Shown: positions 1 to 8,355, counted from the first letter of the stretch. The stretch: DNA of 64,000 nucleotides from Pseudomonas oryzae (GCF_900104805.1 NZ_LT629751.1:1965001-2029000); one strand, 5' to 3'. The notes: generated from the sequence alone by a model not told the origin. Numbers and translations: made by a program.

Positions 1-129
1 GCCATCCCCGAGGCCATGCGCCGCTCGACCCTGCTGGACGGCAAGGTCTGGGACGGCCGCGAGCCGGCCGCCTACGCCCACGGTTTCGACCTTCACGCGC
101 TGGCCGAACGCCAGTCGCTGGCCCTCTGA
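1..129 (+). CDS. nasS: C-terminal end of a NasS-like nitrate/nitrite sensor (partial)
   Basis: An open frame runs from the first base to a TGA at 127-129, giving the last 42 residues of a protein whose start lies outside the window. The fragment is too short to show a domain. The assignment rests on position: it ends 15 bases before nasT, and NasS, a cytoplasmic NrtA-like binding protein that holds NasT inactive until nitrate or nitrite binds, is normally encoded immediately upstream of nasT. The tail motif with GREPAAY followed by a hydrophobic end fits such a protein but is not diagnostic. Another gene cannot be excluded. Confidence 0.5.
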   Translation, partial: AIPEAMRRSTLLDGKVWDGREPAAYAHGFDLHALAERQSLAL

Positions 130-144
130 GCCCGGAGTCTGCCC

Positions 145-723
145 ATGCTGCGCATCCTCCTGATCAACGACACCGCGAAGAAGGTCGGCCGCCTGAAGAG
201 CGCGCTGAACGAAGCCGGCTTCGAAGTGATCGACGAGTCCGGCCTCACTGTCGACCTGCCGGCGCGGGTGGCCGCCGTGCGCCCGGACGTGATCCTGATC
301 GACAGCGAATCACCCGGCCGCGACGTCATGGAGCAGGTCTGCCTGCTCAGCCGCGACCAGCCCCACCCGATCGTCATGTTCACCGACGAGCACGACCCCG
401 GCGTCATGCGCCAGGCCATCCGTTCCGGAGTCAGCGCCTACATCGTCGAGGGCATCCACGCCCAGCGCCTGCAGCCGATCCTCGACGTGGCCATGGCCCG
501 CTTCGAGAGCGACCAGGCCCTGCGCGCCCAGCTCAACGCCCGCGACCAGCAACTCGCCGAACGCAAGCGCATCGAGCTGGCCAAGGGCCTGTTGATGAAG
601 ATGCGCCAGTGCAACGAGGAAGAGGCCTACACCCTGATGCGCCGCCAGGCGATGAGCAAGCAGCAGAAGCTGATCCAGGTGGCCGAGCAGATCATCTCGA
701 TGCACGAGATGCTCGGCAACTGA
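145..723 (+). CDS. nasT: NasT, ANTAR-domain transcription antiterminator
   Basis: The 192-residue protein has a receiver-like N-terminal half (about residues 1-125, with Asp53 at the usual phosphoacceptor position) and a C-terminal ANTAR domain (about 133-188, containing the ERKRIELAKGLLM and EEEAYTLMRR helices). In NasT-type proteins ANTAR binds paired hexaloop RNA hairpins and stops a leader terminator from forming. NasS holds NasT inactive without nitrate or nitrite. The sequence supports this role strongly, because three leaders in this window (before nrtA, nasA and nirB) contain matching double hairpins overlapping terminators. It follows a NasS-like gene by 15 bases, so the two are probably cotranscribed. 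Confidence 0.93.
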   Translation: MLRILLINDTAKKVGRLKSALNEAGFEVIDESGLTVDLPARVAAVRPDVILIDSESPGRDVMEQVCLLSRDQPHPIVMFTDEHDPGVMRQAIRSGVSAYIVEGIHAQRLQPILDVAMARFESDQALRAQLNARDQQLAERKRIELAKGLLMKMRQCNEEEAYTLMRRQAMSKQQKLIQVAEQIISMHEMLGN

Positions 724-825
724 GTTCGGCGAGGGCGCCCGGCGAGGGGCGCCCGATAGATGTAGCGACTCCGACAAGGCGTGCCTCGCACGCCCGTCCG
801 GGTTCGACACCCGACACAGCGTCCC

Positions 826-1137
826 TCAGCCCAGGCCGAGAAACTTCAGCGTCGCCCGGTACAGCCTTTCCCCGCCGCACACCAGCAGGAGCACATCGCC
901 CGTCTTCGCCGAGCCGAGAATGTTGGTCAGGTCGCGGACCAGGCGGAAGGGGTTGTCCAGCGTGGCCAGCTGGACGTCGGCCCCCTCCGGCAGCGCCCGG
1001 TCGGCGACCAGCCGGTCCGGGTTGCGGATCACCGTGATCCTGAGCTCCTTGCTGCCGAAGCGGGTATCGAGAAATTCGCTGCCGGGCGAAACCTGCGTCC
1101 CGGTCCTGAGACTGACTGCCTTCATGAGCTGCACCAT
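826..1137 (-). CDS. Conserved hypothetical protein, about 103 aa
   Basis: A 103-residue frame on the minus strand between nasT and alaC. I do not recognise a family. The protein has no signal peptide or membrane segment, and it has a hydrophobic core stretch near the C-terminus (GDVLLLVCGGERLY). Its composition and lack of low-complexity arginine runs look like a real gene rather than an antisense shadow. An internal ATG at 1125 (MKAVSL) is an alternative start. Neither start has a convincing ribosome binding site. It converges with nasT and diverges from alaC. Confidence 0.6.
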   Translation of the reverse strand: MVQLMKAVSLRTGTQVSPGSEFLDTRFGSKELRITVIRNPDRLVADRALPEGADVQLATLDNPFRLVRDLTNILGSAKTGDVLLLVCGGERLYRATLKFLGLG

Positions 1138-1322
1138 GGCTAGGGAAAAACCAGTGGTGCAGCACTAACCGGGCCAGCTCCCACCGCCCGCCCTGACGAC
1201 ACAAAGCTATCTCTGCGCCGCTTGCAGGCGTCGGGCGGCTGGCGTATGTTCCTTCGCGCAGGCCAGCGCACTGGCCAACGTCGCTCGGACGGTTCCGGGC
1301 GCTTACGTACTCCGAGGAAATC

Positions 1323-2546
1323 ATGGCCGAACACGGCAAGCGCCGCTTTGCGCGCATCGATCGTCTCCCCCCCTACGTCTTCAACATCACCGCCGAGCTG
1401 AAGATGGCCGCCCGCCGCCGTGGCGAGGACATCATCGACTTCAGCATGGGCAACCCCGACGGCGCCACCCCGCCGCACATCGTCGAGAAGCTGGTGCAGG
1501 TCGCCCAGCGCGACGACACCCACGGCTACTCGACCTCGCGCGGCATCCCGCGTCTGCGCCGCGCCATCTCGCGCTGGTACCAGGAACGCTATGAGGTCGA
1601 GATCGACCCGGACAGCGAAGCCATCGTCACCATCGGCTCCAAGGAAGGCCTGGCGCACCTGATGCTGGCCACCCTCGACCACGGCGACACCGTGCTGGTG
1701 CCCAACCCCAGCTACCCGATCCACATCTACGGTGCGGTGATCGCCGGCGCCCAGGTGCGTTCGGTGCCGCTGGTGCCCGGCGTCGACTTCTTCGCCGAGC
1801 TGGAGCGGGCGATCCGCGAGGCGATCCCCAAGCCGAAGATGATGATCATCGGCTTCCCCTCCAACCCCACCGCACAGTGCGTGGAGCTGGACTTCTTCGA
1901 GCGCGTGGTGGCGCTGGCCAAGCAGTACGACATCCTGGTGGTGCACGACCTGGCCTACGCCGACATCGTCTTCGACGGCTGGAAGGCGCCGTCGATCATG
2001 CAGGTGCCGGGCGCCAAGGACGTCGCCGTGGAATTCTTCACCCTGTCGAAGAGCTATAACATGGCCGGCTGGCGGATCGGCTTCATGGTCGGCAACCAGG
2101 AGCTGGTCAGCGCCCTGGCGCGGATCAAGAGCTACCACGACTACGGCACCTTCACCCCGCTGCAGGTGGCCGCCATCGCCGCGCTGGAAGGCGACCAGCA
2201 GTGCGTGCGCGACATCGCCGAGAAGTACCGCGAGCGCCGCGACGTGCTGGTCAAGGGCCTGCACGAGATCGGCTGGATGGTCGAGAAGCCCAAGGCGTCG
2301 ATGTACATCTGGGCCAAGATCCCCGAAGCCTACGCCCAGCTCGGCTCGCTGGAGTTCGCCAAGAAGCTGCTCGCCGAGGCCAAGGTCTGCGTCTCGCCGG
2401 GCCTCGGTTTCGGCGATTACGGCGACGACTACGTGCGCTTCGCGCTGATCGAGAACCTCGACCGCACCCGCCAGGCGATCCGCGGCATCAAGGCGATGTT
2501 CCGCGCCGACGGCCTGCTCGAGGCCAAGCCCCGCAAGGAGCCCTGA
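1323..2546 (+). CDS. alaC: Alanine transaminase AlaC (class I/II PLP aminotransferase)
   Basis: The 407-residue protein is very close to E. coli AlaC (YfdZ) as remembered: the N-terminal [19 protein letters not shown] and [14 protein letters not shown] blocks are essentially the same. The fold-type I PLP lysine is Lys243 in the [12 protein letters not shown] motif, and the C-terminal VRFALIEN block carries the substrate-carboxylate arginine. AlaC makes alanine from pyruvate using glutamate as amino donor in the cytoplasm. A GGAAA-type ribosome binding site (aggaaatc) precedes the ATG. It lies inside the nitrate region but has no sequence sign of sharing its regulation; it is followed by a strong hairpin and has no sigma-54 element. 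Confidence 0.95.
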   Translation: MAEHGKRRFARIDRLPPYVFNITAELKMAARRRGEDIIDFSMGNPDGATPPHIVEKLVQVAQRDDTHGYSTSRGIPRLRRAISRWYQERYEVEIDPDSEAIVTIGSKEGLAHLMLATLDHGDTVLVPNPSYPIHIYGAVIAGAQVRSVPLVPGVDFFAELERAIREAIPKPKMMIIGFPSNPTAQCVELDFFERVVALAKQYDILVVHDLAYADIVFDGWKAPSIMQVPGAKDVAVEFFTLSKSYNMAGWRIGFMVGNQELVSALARIKSYHDYGTFTPLQVAAIAALEGDQQCVRDIAEKYRERRDVLVKGLHEIGWMVEKPKASMYIWAKIPEAYAQLGSLEFAKKLLAEAKVCVSPGLGFGDYGDDYVRFALIENLDRTRQAIRGIKAMFRADGLLEAKPRKEP

Positions 2547-2553
2547 AACTGAC

Positions 2554-2582
2554 CATCGACGCCCGCCAAGCGGGCGTCGATG
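2554..2582 (+). terminator. Perfect 13-bp hairpin after alaC
   Basis: Arms 2554-2566 and 2570-2582 are exactly complementary (CATCGACGCCCGC) around a CAA loop, eight bases after the alaC stop codon. No run of T follows (ccccttcc), so it may act as an mRNA 3' end or a weak terminator. Confidence 0.6.
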
Positions 2583-2737
2583 CCCCTTCCGGTGCGCCGC
2601 AAAAGCGCACCAACCTGCCCCATGCCGCCTCACCCCGCTCCATCACGGCCACCGCCCACCCCAAACACACCCCCAAGCCACTGATTTAGCAGAGCATTTT
2701 TCCTTTCCCCAGCACACCAAGCCTCGCGCCGAAAAAC

Positions 2738-2753
2738 TGGCAAGCCCCTTGCA
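2738..2753 (+). promoter_or_regulatory. Sigma-54 (-24/-12) promoter of nrtABC
   Basis: The sequence TGGCAAGCCCCTTGCA matches the RpoN consensus TGGCACG-N4-TTGCW, with GG at 2739-2740 and GC at 2751-2752 separated by exactly ten bases. The start of transcription is expected near 2764, just ahead of the first ANTAR hairpin. An NtrC-like activator would be required. A half-site-like CGCACC occurs at 2606-2611, but a full site is not clear. Confidence 0.85.
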
Positions 2754-2778
2754 GAGGTAACCGCACATCCGTCTTCGG

Positions 2779-2820
2779 ATCGCCAACGGCGGTGATCGGG
2801 ACGAACTGACAAAGACGTCA
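2779..2820 (+). promoter_or_regulatory. ANTAR (NasT) double-hexaloop RNA target, nrtA leader
   Basis: Hairpin P1 pairs ATCGCC (2779-2784) with GGTGAT (2791-2796) around the loop AACGGC (2785-2790). Hairpin P2 pairs TGAC (2807-2810) with GTCA (2817-2820) around the loop AAAGAC (2811-2816). Both loops have A at position 1 and G at position 4, the known ANTAR recognition pattern. P2 uses bases that also form the 5' arm of the terminator, so the two structures exclude each other. Confidence 0.88.
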
Positions 2821-2868
2821 AAAGCCAGCTGATCCCCACAGGATCGGCGCGCTTGCGACGTCTTTTTT
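2811..2868 (+). terminator. Leader terminator (attenuator) before nrtA
   Basis: AAAGACGTC (2811-2819) pairs with GACGTCTTT (2857-2865), and the T-run continues to 2868, giving an intrinsic terminator 27 bases before the nrtA start codon. The 5' arm contains the P2 loop and 3' stem of the ANTAR target. NasT binding is therefore expected to prevent the terminator. Confidence 0.88.
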
Positions 2869-2894
2869 CGTTTCTGACCTCAGGAAAAATCACC

Positions 2895-4265
2895 ATGCAC
2901 GATCGCCGTCGCTCCATCCAACGCACCCTGGCCAGGCTGACCTGCGCCGCCGGCCTGCTGCTCGGCAGCGCCACCGCCCTGGCCGCCGATCCGGAGAAGG
3001 AAGAACTCAAGCTCGGCTTCATCAAGCTCACCGACATGGCGCCGCTGGCCATCGCCTACGAGAAGGGCTTCTTCGAGGACGAGGGCCTGTACGTCACGCT
3101 CGAGGCCCAGGCCAACTGGAAGGTATTGCTCGACCGGGTGATCACCGGCGAGCTGGACGGCGCGCACATGCTGGCCGGTCAGCCGCTGGGCGCAACCATC
3201 GGTTTCGGCACCAAGGCCGAGGTGGTCACCGCCTTCTCCATGGACCTCAACGGCAACGGCATCACCGTGTCCAACGCCGTGTGGGAGGAAATGAAGAAGC
3301 ACGTGCCGATGGCAGACGGCAAGCCGGTGCACCCGATCAAGGCCGACGCCCTCAAGCCGGTGATCGAGCAGTACAAGGCGCAGGGCAAGCCGTTCAACCT
3401 CGGCATGGTGTTCCCGGTCTCGACCCACAACTACGAGCTGCGCTACTGGCTGGCCGCCGGCGGCATCAATCCCGGCTACTACGCCCCGGCCCAGGGCGAC
3501 ATCACCGGCACCCTGAGCGCCGACGCCCTGCTCTCGGTCACCCCGCCGCCGCAGATGCCGGCGACCCTGGAGGCCGGCACCATCCATGGCTACAGCGTCG
3601 GCGAGCCGTGGAACCAGCAGGCGGTATTCAAGGGCATCGGCGTGCCGGTGATCACCGACTACGAGATCTGGAAGAACAACCCGGAGAAGGTGCTCGGCGT
3701 GTCCAAGGCCTGGGCCGAGGCCAACCCGGAGACCCACAAGCGCCTGGTCAAGGCGCTGATCCGCGCCGCCATGTGGCTGGACGCGGACAACAACGCCAAC
3801 CGCGCCGAAGCCGTGCAGATCCTCGCTCGCCCCGAATACGTCGGCGCCGACGCCAAGGTGATCGCCAACTCGATGACCGGCACCTTCGAGTACGAGAAAG
3901 GCGACAAGCGCGAGGTCCCGGACTTCAACGTGTTCTTCCGCCACCACGCCACCTACCCCTTCTACTCCGACGCCATCTGGTACCTGACCCAGATGCGCCG
4001 CTGGGGCCAGATCGCCGAGACCCAGCCGGACAGCTGGTACTTCGAGACCGCCAAGCAGGTCTACAAGCCGCAGACCTACCAGGCGGCCGCCGCCGAACTG
4101 GTCGCCGAGGGCAAGGCCAAGGCCTCCGACTTCCCGCCGGCCGATGAGGAAGGCTTCCGCGCGCCGAGCAGCGACTTCATCGACGGCCTCACCTACGACG
4201 GGCGCAAGCCGAACGCCTACATCGAGCAGTTCAAGATCGGTCTGAAGAAAGACTCCTCCCTGTGA
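2895..4265 (+). CDS. nrtA: Nitrate ABC transporter, periplasmic substrate-binding protein NrtA
   Basis: The 456-residue protein belongs to the NrtA/NasF/CmpA family. It begins with an arginine-rich n-region and a hydrophobic signal segment ending near [10 protein letters not shown], then the typical [20 protein letters not shown] opening of nitrate-binding proteins and the [21 protein letters not shown] block. It captures nitrate (and probably nitrite) for the membrane complex encoded next. The start at 2895 is chosen because caggaaaa lies just upstream; an in-frame TTG at 2853 sits inside the terminator stem and is not used. Expression is expected to require sigma-54 and NasT. It is the first gene of nrtABC. 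Confidence 0.95.
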   Translation: MHDRRRSIQRTLARLTCAAGLLLGSATALAADPEKEELKLGFIKLTDMAPLAIAYEKGFFEDEGLYVTLEAQANWKVLLDRVITGELDGAHMLAGQPLGATIGFGTKAEVVTAFSMDLNGNGITVSNAVWEEMKKHVPMADGKPVHPIKADALKPVIEQYKAQGKPFNLGMVFPVSTHNYELRYWLAAGGINPGYYAPAQGDITGTLSADALLSVTPPPQMPATLEAGTIHGYSVGEPWNQQAVFKGIGVPVITDYEIWKNNPEKVLGVSKAWAEANPETHKRLVKALIRAAMWLDADNNANRAEAVQILARPEYVGADAKVIANSMTGTFEYEKGDKREVPDFNVFFRHHATYPFYSDAIWYLTQMRRWGQIAETQPDSWYFETAKQVYKPQTYQAAAAELVAEGKAKASDFPPADEEGFRAPSSDFIDGLTYDGRKPNAYIEQFKIGLKKDSSL

Positions 4266-4324
4266 CGTCACTGCCGCCCCGGGAGCCGGCCACGCCGGCT
4301 CCCCTCAGCCCCGAGGACCAGACG

Positions 4325-5317
4325 ATGAGCAATCCCGCCGTCGCCAAGCCGATCCAGGACACCATCAAGTCCGCCCGCAAGACCGCCGTAGTGCAACGCT
4401 GGACGCCCATCCTGCTGCTGCCCGCCGCCGGCATCCTGGCCTTCCTGCTGTTCTGGCAGGTCGTCGCCGGCAGCATCGACACCAGTCTGGGCAAGTTCCC
4501 CGGCCCGACCCAGGTGGTCGGCCAGTTCTCCAGCCTGGTGCAGGAGCATGTCTCCGAACAACGCAAGGCAGACGAGTTCCACGCCCGCCAGGAAGCGCGC
4601 AACGCCGAGCGCCTGGCCAGGGACCCCGACGCCAAGGTCGTCGTGCGCCCGTACACCGGCAAACCGACCTTCTTCAAGCAGATCCTCACCAGCCTGTACA
4701 CGGTGCTGACCGGCTTCGCCATCGCCTCGCTGCTGGCCATCCCGCTGGGCATCGTCTGCGGCCTGAGCAAGCCGATCTACAGCGCCGTCAACCCGCTGAT
4801 CCAGGTGTTCAAGCCGGTCTCGCCGCTGGCCTGGCTGCCGCTGGTGACCATGGTGGTCAGTGCCGTCTATACCAGCGCCGATCCGCTGCTGGCCAAGTCC
4901 TTCGTCACCTCGGCCTTCACCGTGGCGCTGTGCTGCCTGTGGCCGACGGTGATCAACACCACGGTCGGCGTCGCCAACCTCGACAAGGACCTGCTCAACG
5001 TCAGCCGCGTGCTCAGCCTGTCGCCGCTCGAGCACGTGCGCCGCATCGTGCTGCCGGCCGCCATCCCGATGATCTTCACCGGCCTGCGCCTGTCGCTGGC
5101 CACCGGCTGGATGGTGCTGATCGCCGCCGAGATGCTGGCGCAGAACCCGGGCCTCGGCAAATTCATCTGGGACGAGTTCCAGAACGGCAGCTCCAACTCC
5201 CTCGGCCGCATCATGGTCGCCGTGATCGTCATCGGCCTGATCGGCTTCGTCCTCGACCGTCTCATGCTCGGCCTGCAGCGCCGCGTCAGCTGGGACAAGA
5301 ACGCCGACCTGCGCTAA
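4325..5317 (+). CDS. nrtB: Nitrate ABC transporter permease NrtB
   Basis: A 330-residue inner-membrane permease of the NrtB/SsuC type. A first transmembrane segment lies near residues 27-48. A charged stretch (about 70-115) separates it from the permease core, which has several more segments. The EAA-type loop that docks the ATPase reads VSRVLSLSPLEHVRRIVLPAAIP (split here for description; about residues 225-247). The ATG at 4325 follows gagga and is preferred to an in-frame ATG at 4262 that overlaps nrtA. It is 59 bases after nrtA and 10 before nrtC. Confidence 0.94.
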   Translation: MSNPAVAKPIQDTIKSARKTAVVQRWTPILLLPAAGILAFLLFWQVVAGSIDTSLGKFPGPTQVVGQFSSLVQEHVSEQRKADEFHARQEARNAERLARDPDAKVVVRPYTGKPTFFKQILTSLYTVLTGFAIASLLAIPLGIVCGLSKPIYSAVNPLIQVFKPVSPLAWLPLVTMVVSAVYTSADPLLAKSFVTSAFTVALCCLWPTVINTTVGVANLDKDLLNVSRVLSLSPLEHVRRIVLPAAIPMIFTGLRLSLATGWMVLIAAEMLAQNPGLGKFIWDEFQNGSSNSLGRIMVAVIVIGLIGFVLDRLMLGLQRRVSWDKNADLR

Positions 5318-5327
5318 GGAGATCGCC

Positions 5328-6122
5328 ATGAAGAATGCACACCTCGAACTGAGCGGCGTCGGCATCAGCTTCCCCACCGACAAGGGCCTGTTCTGTGCCC
5401 TGCAGAGCGTCAACCTGAAGATCGCCAGGGGCGAGTTCGTCTCGCTGATCGGTCACTCCGGCTGCGGCAAGTCCACCGTGCTCAACATCGTCGCCGGCCT
5501 CTACCAAGCCAGCACCGGCGGGGTGATCCTCGACGGCAAGGAGGTCAACGCTCCCGGCCCCGAACGTGCGGTGGTGTTCCAGAACCACAGCCTGCTGCCC
5601 TGGCTGACCTGCTACCAGAACATCGAGCTGGCCGTGCAGCAGGTGTTCAAGGGCCGGAAGGGCAAGGCCGAGATGCGCGAGTGGATCGAGCACAACCTCG
5701 CCCTGGTGCACATGACCCACGCCCGCGACAAGCGCCCAAGCGAGATCTCCGGTGGCATGAAGCAGCGCATCGGCATCGGCCGCGCGCTGGCCATGCAGCC
5801 CAAGGTGCTGCTGATGGACGAGCCGTTCGGCGCCCTCGACGCCCTCACCCGCGCCCACCTGCAGGACTCGCTGATGGAGATCCACGCCGAACTGGGCAAC
5901 ACGGTGATCATGATCACCCACGACGTCGACGAGGCGGTGCTGCTCTCCGACCGCATCGTGATGATGAGCAACGGCCCGGCGGCCACCGTCGGCGACATCC
6001 TCGACGTCCGCCTCGCCCGCCCGCGCGATCGCATGGCCCTGGCCCACGATCCGCGCTACCACGAGTACCGCGCCGCGGTGCTGGAGTTCCTCTACCAGCG
6101 CCAGCGCCGGCCGGCGGCCTGA
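5328..6122 (+). CDS. nrtC: Nitrate ABC transporter ATP-binding protein
   Basis: A 264-residue ABC ATPase energising NrtAB. Walker A is GHSGCGKST (about residues 42-50), the Q-loop is VFQNHSLLPWL, the signature is SEISGGMKQR (about 140-149) and Walker B is VLLMDEPFGALD, followed by the H-loop ITHDVDEAV. It is the short NrtD/NasD-type ATPase and lacks the extra NrtA-like regulatory domain of cyanobacterial NrtC. The symbol follows common proteobacterial usage. The aaggag ribosome binding site overlaps the nrtB stop codon region. It ends the nrtABC unit. Confidence 0.94.
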   Translation: MKNAHLELSGVGISFPTDKGLFCALQSVNLKIARGEFVSLIGHSGCGKSTVLNIVAGLYQASTGGVILDGKEVNAPGPERAVVFQNHSLLPWLTCYQNIELAVQQVFKGRKGKAEMREWIEHNLALVHMTHARDKRPSEISGGMKQRIGIGRALAMQPKVLLMDEPFGALDALTRAHLQDSLMEIHAELGNTVIMITHDVDEAVLLSDRIVMMSNGPAATVGDILDVRLARPRDRMALAHDPRYHEYRAAVLEFLYQRQRRPAA

Positions 6123-6235
6123 CCTGCACACGGCACCCGGTCGATGGCCATCCATCGCCCGGGCACTGCCGGGGCAGCGAACTGCGCTGGCCATGCGCTA
6201 TACCTGTTGCGGACAGTCCATGACAGGAGAAGGCC

Positions 6236-6721
6236 ATGCGGCCGCTGCGAACCCTGCTCCCTGCCGCCCTGCTGGCGGCAACGCCCCTCATTCCCCAAGC
6301 CCAGGCAGATGAACAACTGATCGAGCGCGGCCGCTATCTGGTGCAGATTTCCGGCTGCAACGACTGTCACACCTCCGGCTACCTGATGGCCCCGGACAAG
6401 GTCCCGGAAAGCGACTGGCTGAAGGGCGACAGCCTCGGCTGGTACGGCCCCTGGGGCACCACCTACCCCAGCAACCTGCGTCTGGTGCTGCCCAGGCTCA
6501 GCGAGAGCGACTGGCTGACCCTGGCGAAGAACGCCAACTACCGCCCACCGATGCCCAACCAGACCCTGCAGCGCATGACCGACGACGACCTGCGCGCCAT
6601 CTACCAGCTGGTCAAGCACCTCGGCCCGGCCGGCCAACCGGCGCCCATGGCATTGCCCCCCGGCGACATGCCCGAAGGGCCGGTGGTGATGTTCCCCATG
6701 CCGCGAGCCGATAGGAAATAG
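6236..6721 (+). CDS. Secreted mono-haem cytochrome c
   Basis: A 161-residue protein with a signal peptide (hydrophobic segment to about AQADEQ) and one haem-binding motif, CNDCH, near residues 40-44. A PPMPNQTL stretch about 60 residues later could supply the axial methionine. It is a periplasmic electron carrier of unassigned partner. It lies 113 bases after nrtC on the same strand, but nothing in the sequence ties it to nitrate assimilation, whose reductases normally use NAD(P)H or ferredoxin-type donors. The gene is preceded by caggaga. It could belong with whatever once occupied the degenerate spacer that follows. Confidence 0.85.
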   Translation: MRPLRTLLPAALLAATPLIPQAQADEQLIERGRYLVQISGCNDCHTSGYLMAPDKVPESDWLKGDSLGWYGPWGTTYPSNLRLVLPRLSESDWLTLAKNANYRPPMPNQTLQRMTDDDLRAIYQLVKHLGPAGQPAPMALPPGDMPEGPVVMFPMPRADRK

Positions 6722-6944
6722 GTTTGCCGCACTTTCCGAGCCAGGGCGGCCCTGGTTTGCGGGAAACGTAAATCCGCGCCTTGCGGCTAAACGCGTTGCG
6801 ATAGTGCTGCGGGTGACGAGAGCCCTGCGAAGACCGCCCCTGTCGCCGGCTACAACCAGCAGCTGCCGACACACGGCTCCTCTTCAGCCCGCGATACACC
6901 TGAGGGGCATGGCATCCGACAGTTAACGGAAGTCATCATGAGCA

Positions 6945-6978
6945 GCACCGTACCCTGCTAAATAGCAGGGTACGGTGC
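6945..6978. repeat. 34-bp perfect palindrome with 2-bp centre
   Basis: GCACCGTACCCTGCTA (6945-6960) is followed by AA and then its exact reverse complement (6963-6978). The left arm is entered by a tiny frame ATG-AGC-AGC-ACC-GTA-CCC-TGC-TAA (6938-6961) preceded by ggaag. There is no T-run, so it is not a standard terminator. It could be a leader-peptide hairpin, a regulator site, or a junction left by a mobile element. Confidence 0.8.
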
Positions 6979-7468
6979 ATCAGCCGAATTCAATAACATG
7001 CGCTCGGTTGCGCATGCACCAAGAACCCGCAATACGGGCATGGACTTACATTGGGGCAATGCTACCACCTACCAAGTACACGAGCGTGCTTGAGTTGGCA
7101 ATCACAACAAGGCAATGGAAGAGGCCTATCACCATGTCAAAATCACCAAAGGACCAAAACCTTCAAAACAGCTCAGGCAGCCACCGGGGAATACTCAAGA
7201 GATGGCGCTGGGCATATCAGAAGATCCGCTCCATGGCCTGCAGCAAATCGACTGCTACCTGGCAGGCGACCCGTTATGCGATTTTCAGAGAGACTGGTCG
7301 CTTCTACAGCTCCCGAGGATGGATCAAGCTCTCCTGCTCCCGTGACTGACCGGTATGTCCTCCTCGCCGGACAACAGCAGCAATACGACCAGCGGAGCAA
7401 TGCATACTAGCTGGCAGGACTTCTCGGACCTCACTGGGTCTCTCCAGCCGGGAGAGATGGATGTCACA

Positions 7469-7497
7469 TTGACACCACGAATGCCAGCGCACAGAAT
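7469..7497 (+). promoter_or_regulatory. Sigma-70-like promoter for the PAS-LuxR gene
   Basis: TTGACA (7469-7474), a 17-bp spacer, and CAGAAT (7492-7497) resemble a housekeeping promoter about 75 bases ahead of the start codon. An inverted repeat GGCTGA-N10-TCAGCC (7539-7560) lies in the presumed leader and could be an operator. Confidence 0.45.
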
Positions 7498-7571
7498 GAA
7501 AAACTTTTTTAAAGCCTAGGAATAGCAACTCAATATCCGGCTGAGGAATTTAATTCAGCCCGAAAACCATC

Positions 7572-8186
7572 ATGACCGGCACACTTGACCTCAATGAACT
7601 GAAGCGCCCGAATCTGCAAAAAGACATATCGAGGCTTGCTGATTTATTGCTGGACGCAGTGTTCATTGTCGATCTCAACGGCCGGATAACCTACGCAAGC
7701 GCCGCCTGCGCAAGCATCTTCGGCTACACGCCCGAGGAAATGGTCGGCAACGCCATGATCGATTTCGTGATCCCTGAGGACCGCGAAAAAACCATGGCCG
7801 AAGCCAGGATTGTCACAACCGGATGGCAGCGGATCGGGTTTGAAAACAGATATCGCCACAAGGACGGCCGCGTGGTGCATGTGATGTGGTCCGCGCGCCT
7901 GCTGGAGTCGGAACAGGTACGCATTGGAGTTGCCCGCGACGTTACCGATCTGAAGCAGGCACGGATGCTCAACCAGGGCCTGCTGCTCTCCTCGACACCA
8001 TTGGCCCCGCACGAGCTCAAGGTCTTGGAGCTGCTCCTGACCGACGCGACAGAGAAACAGATCGCCCAGCGCTTGGGGCTGGCAGTTTCCACCACCCACT
8101 CGTACGTGACGAACATATTCCGGAAGTTCGGCGTACGCAGCCGGGCTGGCTTGATGAGCTTGTGGTTGAGCCACACTGTGGCCTGA
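7572..8186 (+). CDS. PAS-domain LuxR-type transcriptional regulator
   Basis: A 204-residue regulator. Residues about 20-130 form a PAS sensor domain with its C-terminal PAC strands (DAVFIVDLNGRITYAS, then GFENRYRHKDGRVVHVMWSAR). Residues about 145-200 form a LuxR-type helix-turn-helix (LAPHELKVLELLLTDATEKQIAQ is its first helices, then VSTTHSYVTNIFRKFGVRSR). It lacks a receiver domain. The ligand or cofactor of the PAS domain cannot be read from the sequence. It is preceded by a lower-GC spacer and followed by the nasA leader, and there is no direct evidence that it controls nitrate genes. Confidence 0.88.
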   Translation: MTGTLDLNELKRPNLQKDISRLADLLLDAVFIVDLNGRITYASAACASIFGYTPEEMVGNAMIDFVIPEDREKTMAEARIVTTGWQRIGFENRYRHKDGRVVHVMWSARLLESEQVRIGVARDVTDLKQARMLNQGLLLSSTPLAPHELKVLELLLTDATEKQIAQRLGLAVSTTHSYVTNIFRKFGVRSRAGLMSLWLSHTVA

Positions 8187-8339
8187 TTGCCCATCGAAAG
8201 ACGCCCTTCTCACCTGCCCACAGAGGCCCGTCACATAGGCGCCCCATCGCAGAGCAGAAGCGCCTGCCACGCTCCATTTTGAATCACTCTCCACGCCAAC
8301 AGCCGGCCGTCGAAGCCTGAATCAGCGCTCCAGCGACCT

Positions 8340-8355
8340 TGGCACAGCTCTTGCT
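8340..8355 (+). promoter_or_regulatory. Sigma-54 promoter of nasA
   Basis: TGGCACAGCTCTTGCT fits the RpoN consensus closely, with GG at 8341-8342 and GC at 8353-8354, ten bases apart. The expected transcript start is near 8366, about five bases before the first ANTAR hairpin. No clear NtrC site was seen in the 150 bases upstream. Confidence 0.87.

Larger units (their letters stand above)
6722..7571. other. 850-bp spacer with lower GC and no confident gene
   Basis: Between the cytochrome c and the PAS-LuxR gene no frame gives a recognisable product. Hand counts of lines starting at 7081, 7141, 7261 and 7501 give about 50, 48, 57 and 37 percent GC, well below the 60-70 percent of the neighbours. 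It contains a seven-codon frame (6938-6961) with a good ribosome binding site, a 34-bp palindrome (6945-6978), a CATGCGC hairpin (6997-7016), and a basic 71-codon frame (7134-7349) preceded by gaagagg that I cannot assign. It looks like eroded or transferred DNA. Confidence 0.6.

Noticed and set aside
2591-2622. A possible NtrC site before nrtA
   Set aside because: GGTGCG and CGCACC are in the wrong order for an NtrC dyad, and the best properly ordered match (CGCACC-AACCT-GCCCCA) has only half of its right arm.
2853-2894. An upstream in-frame start for nrtA at 2853
   Set aside because: It is a TTG inside the terminator hairpin with no ribosome binding site. The ATG at 2895 has one and begins a normal signal peptide.
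7134-7349. A 71-codon frame with a plausible ribosome binding site
   Set aside because: The product is not recognised, other frames overlap it with equal length, and the region looks eroded. Kept only as a note in the spacer entry.
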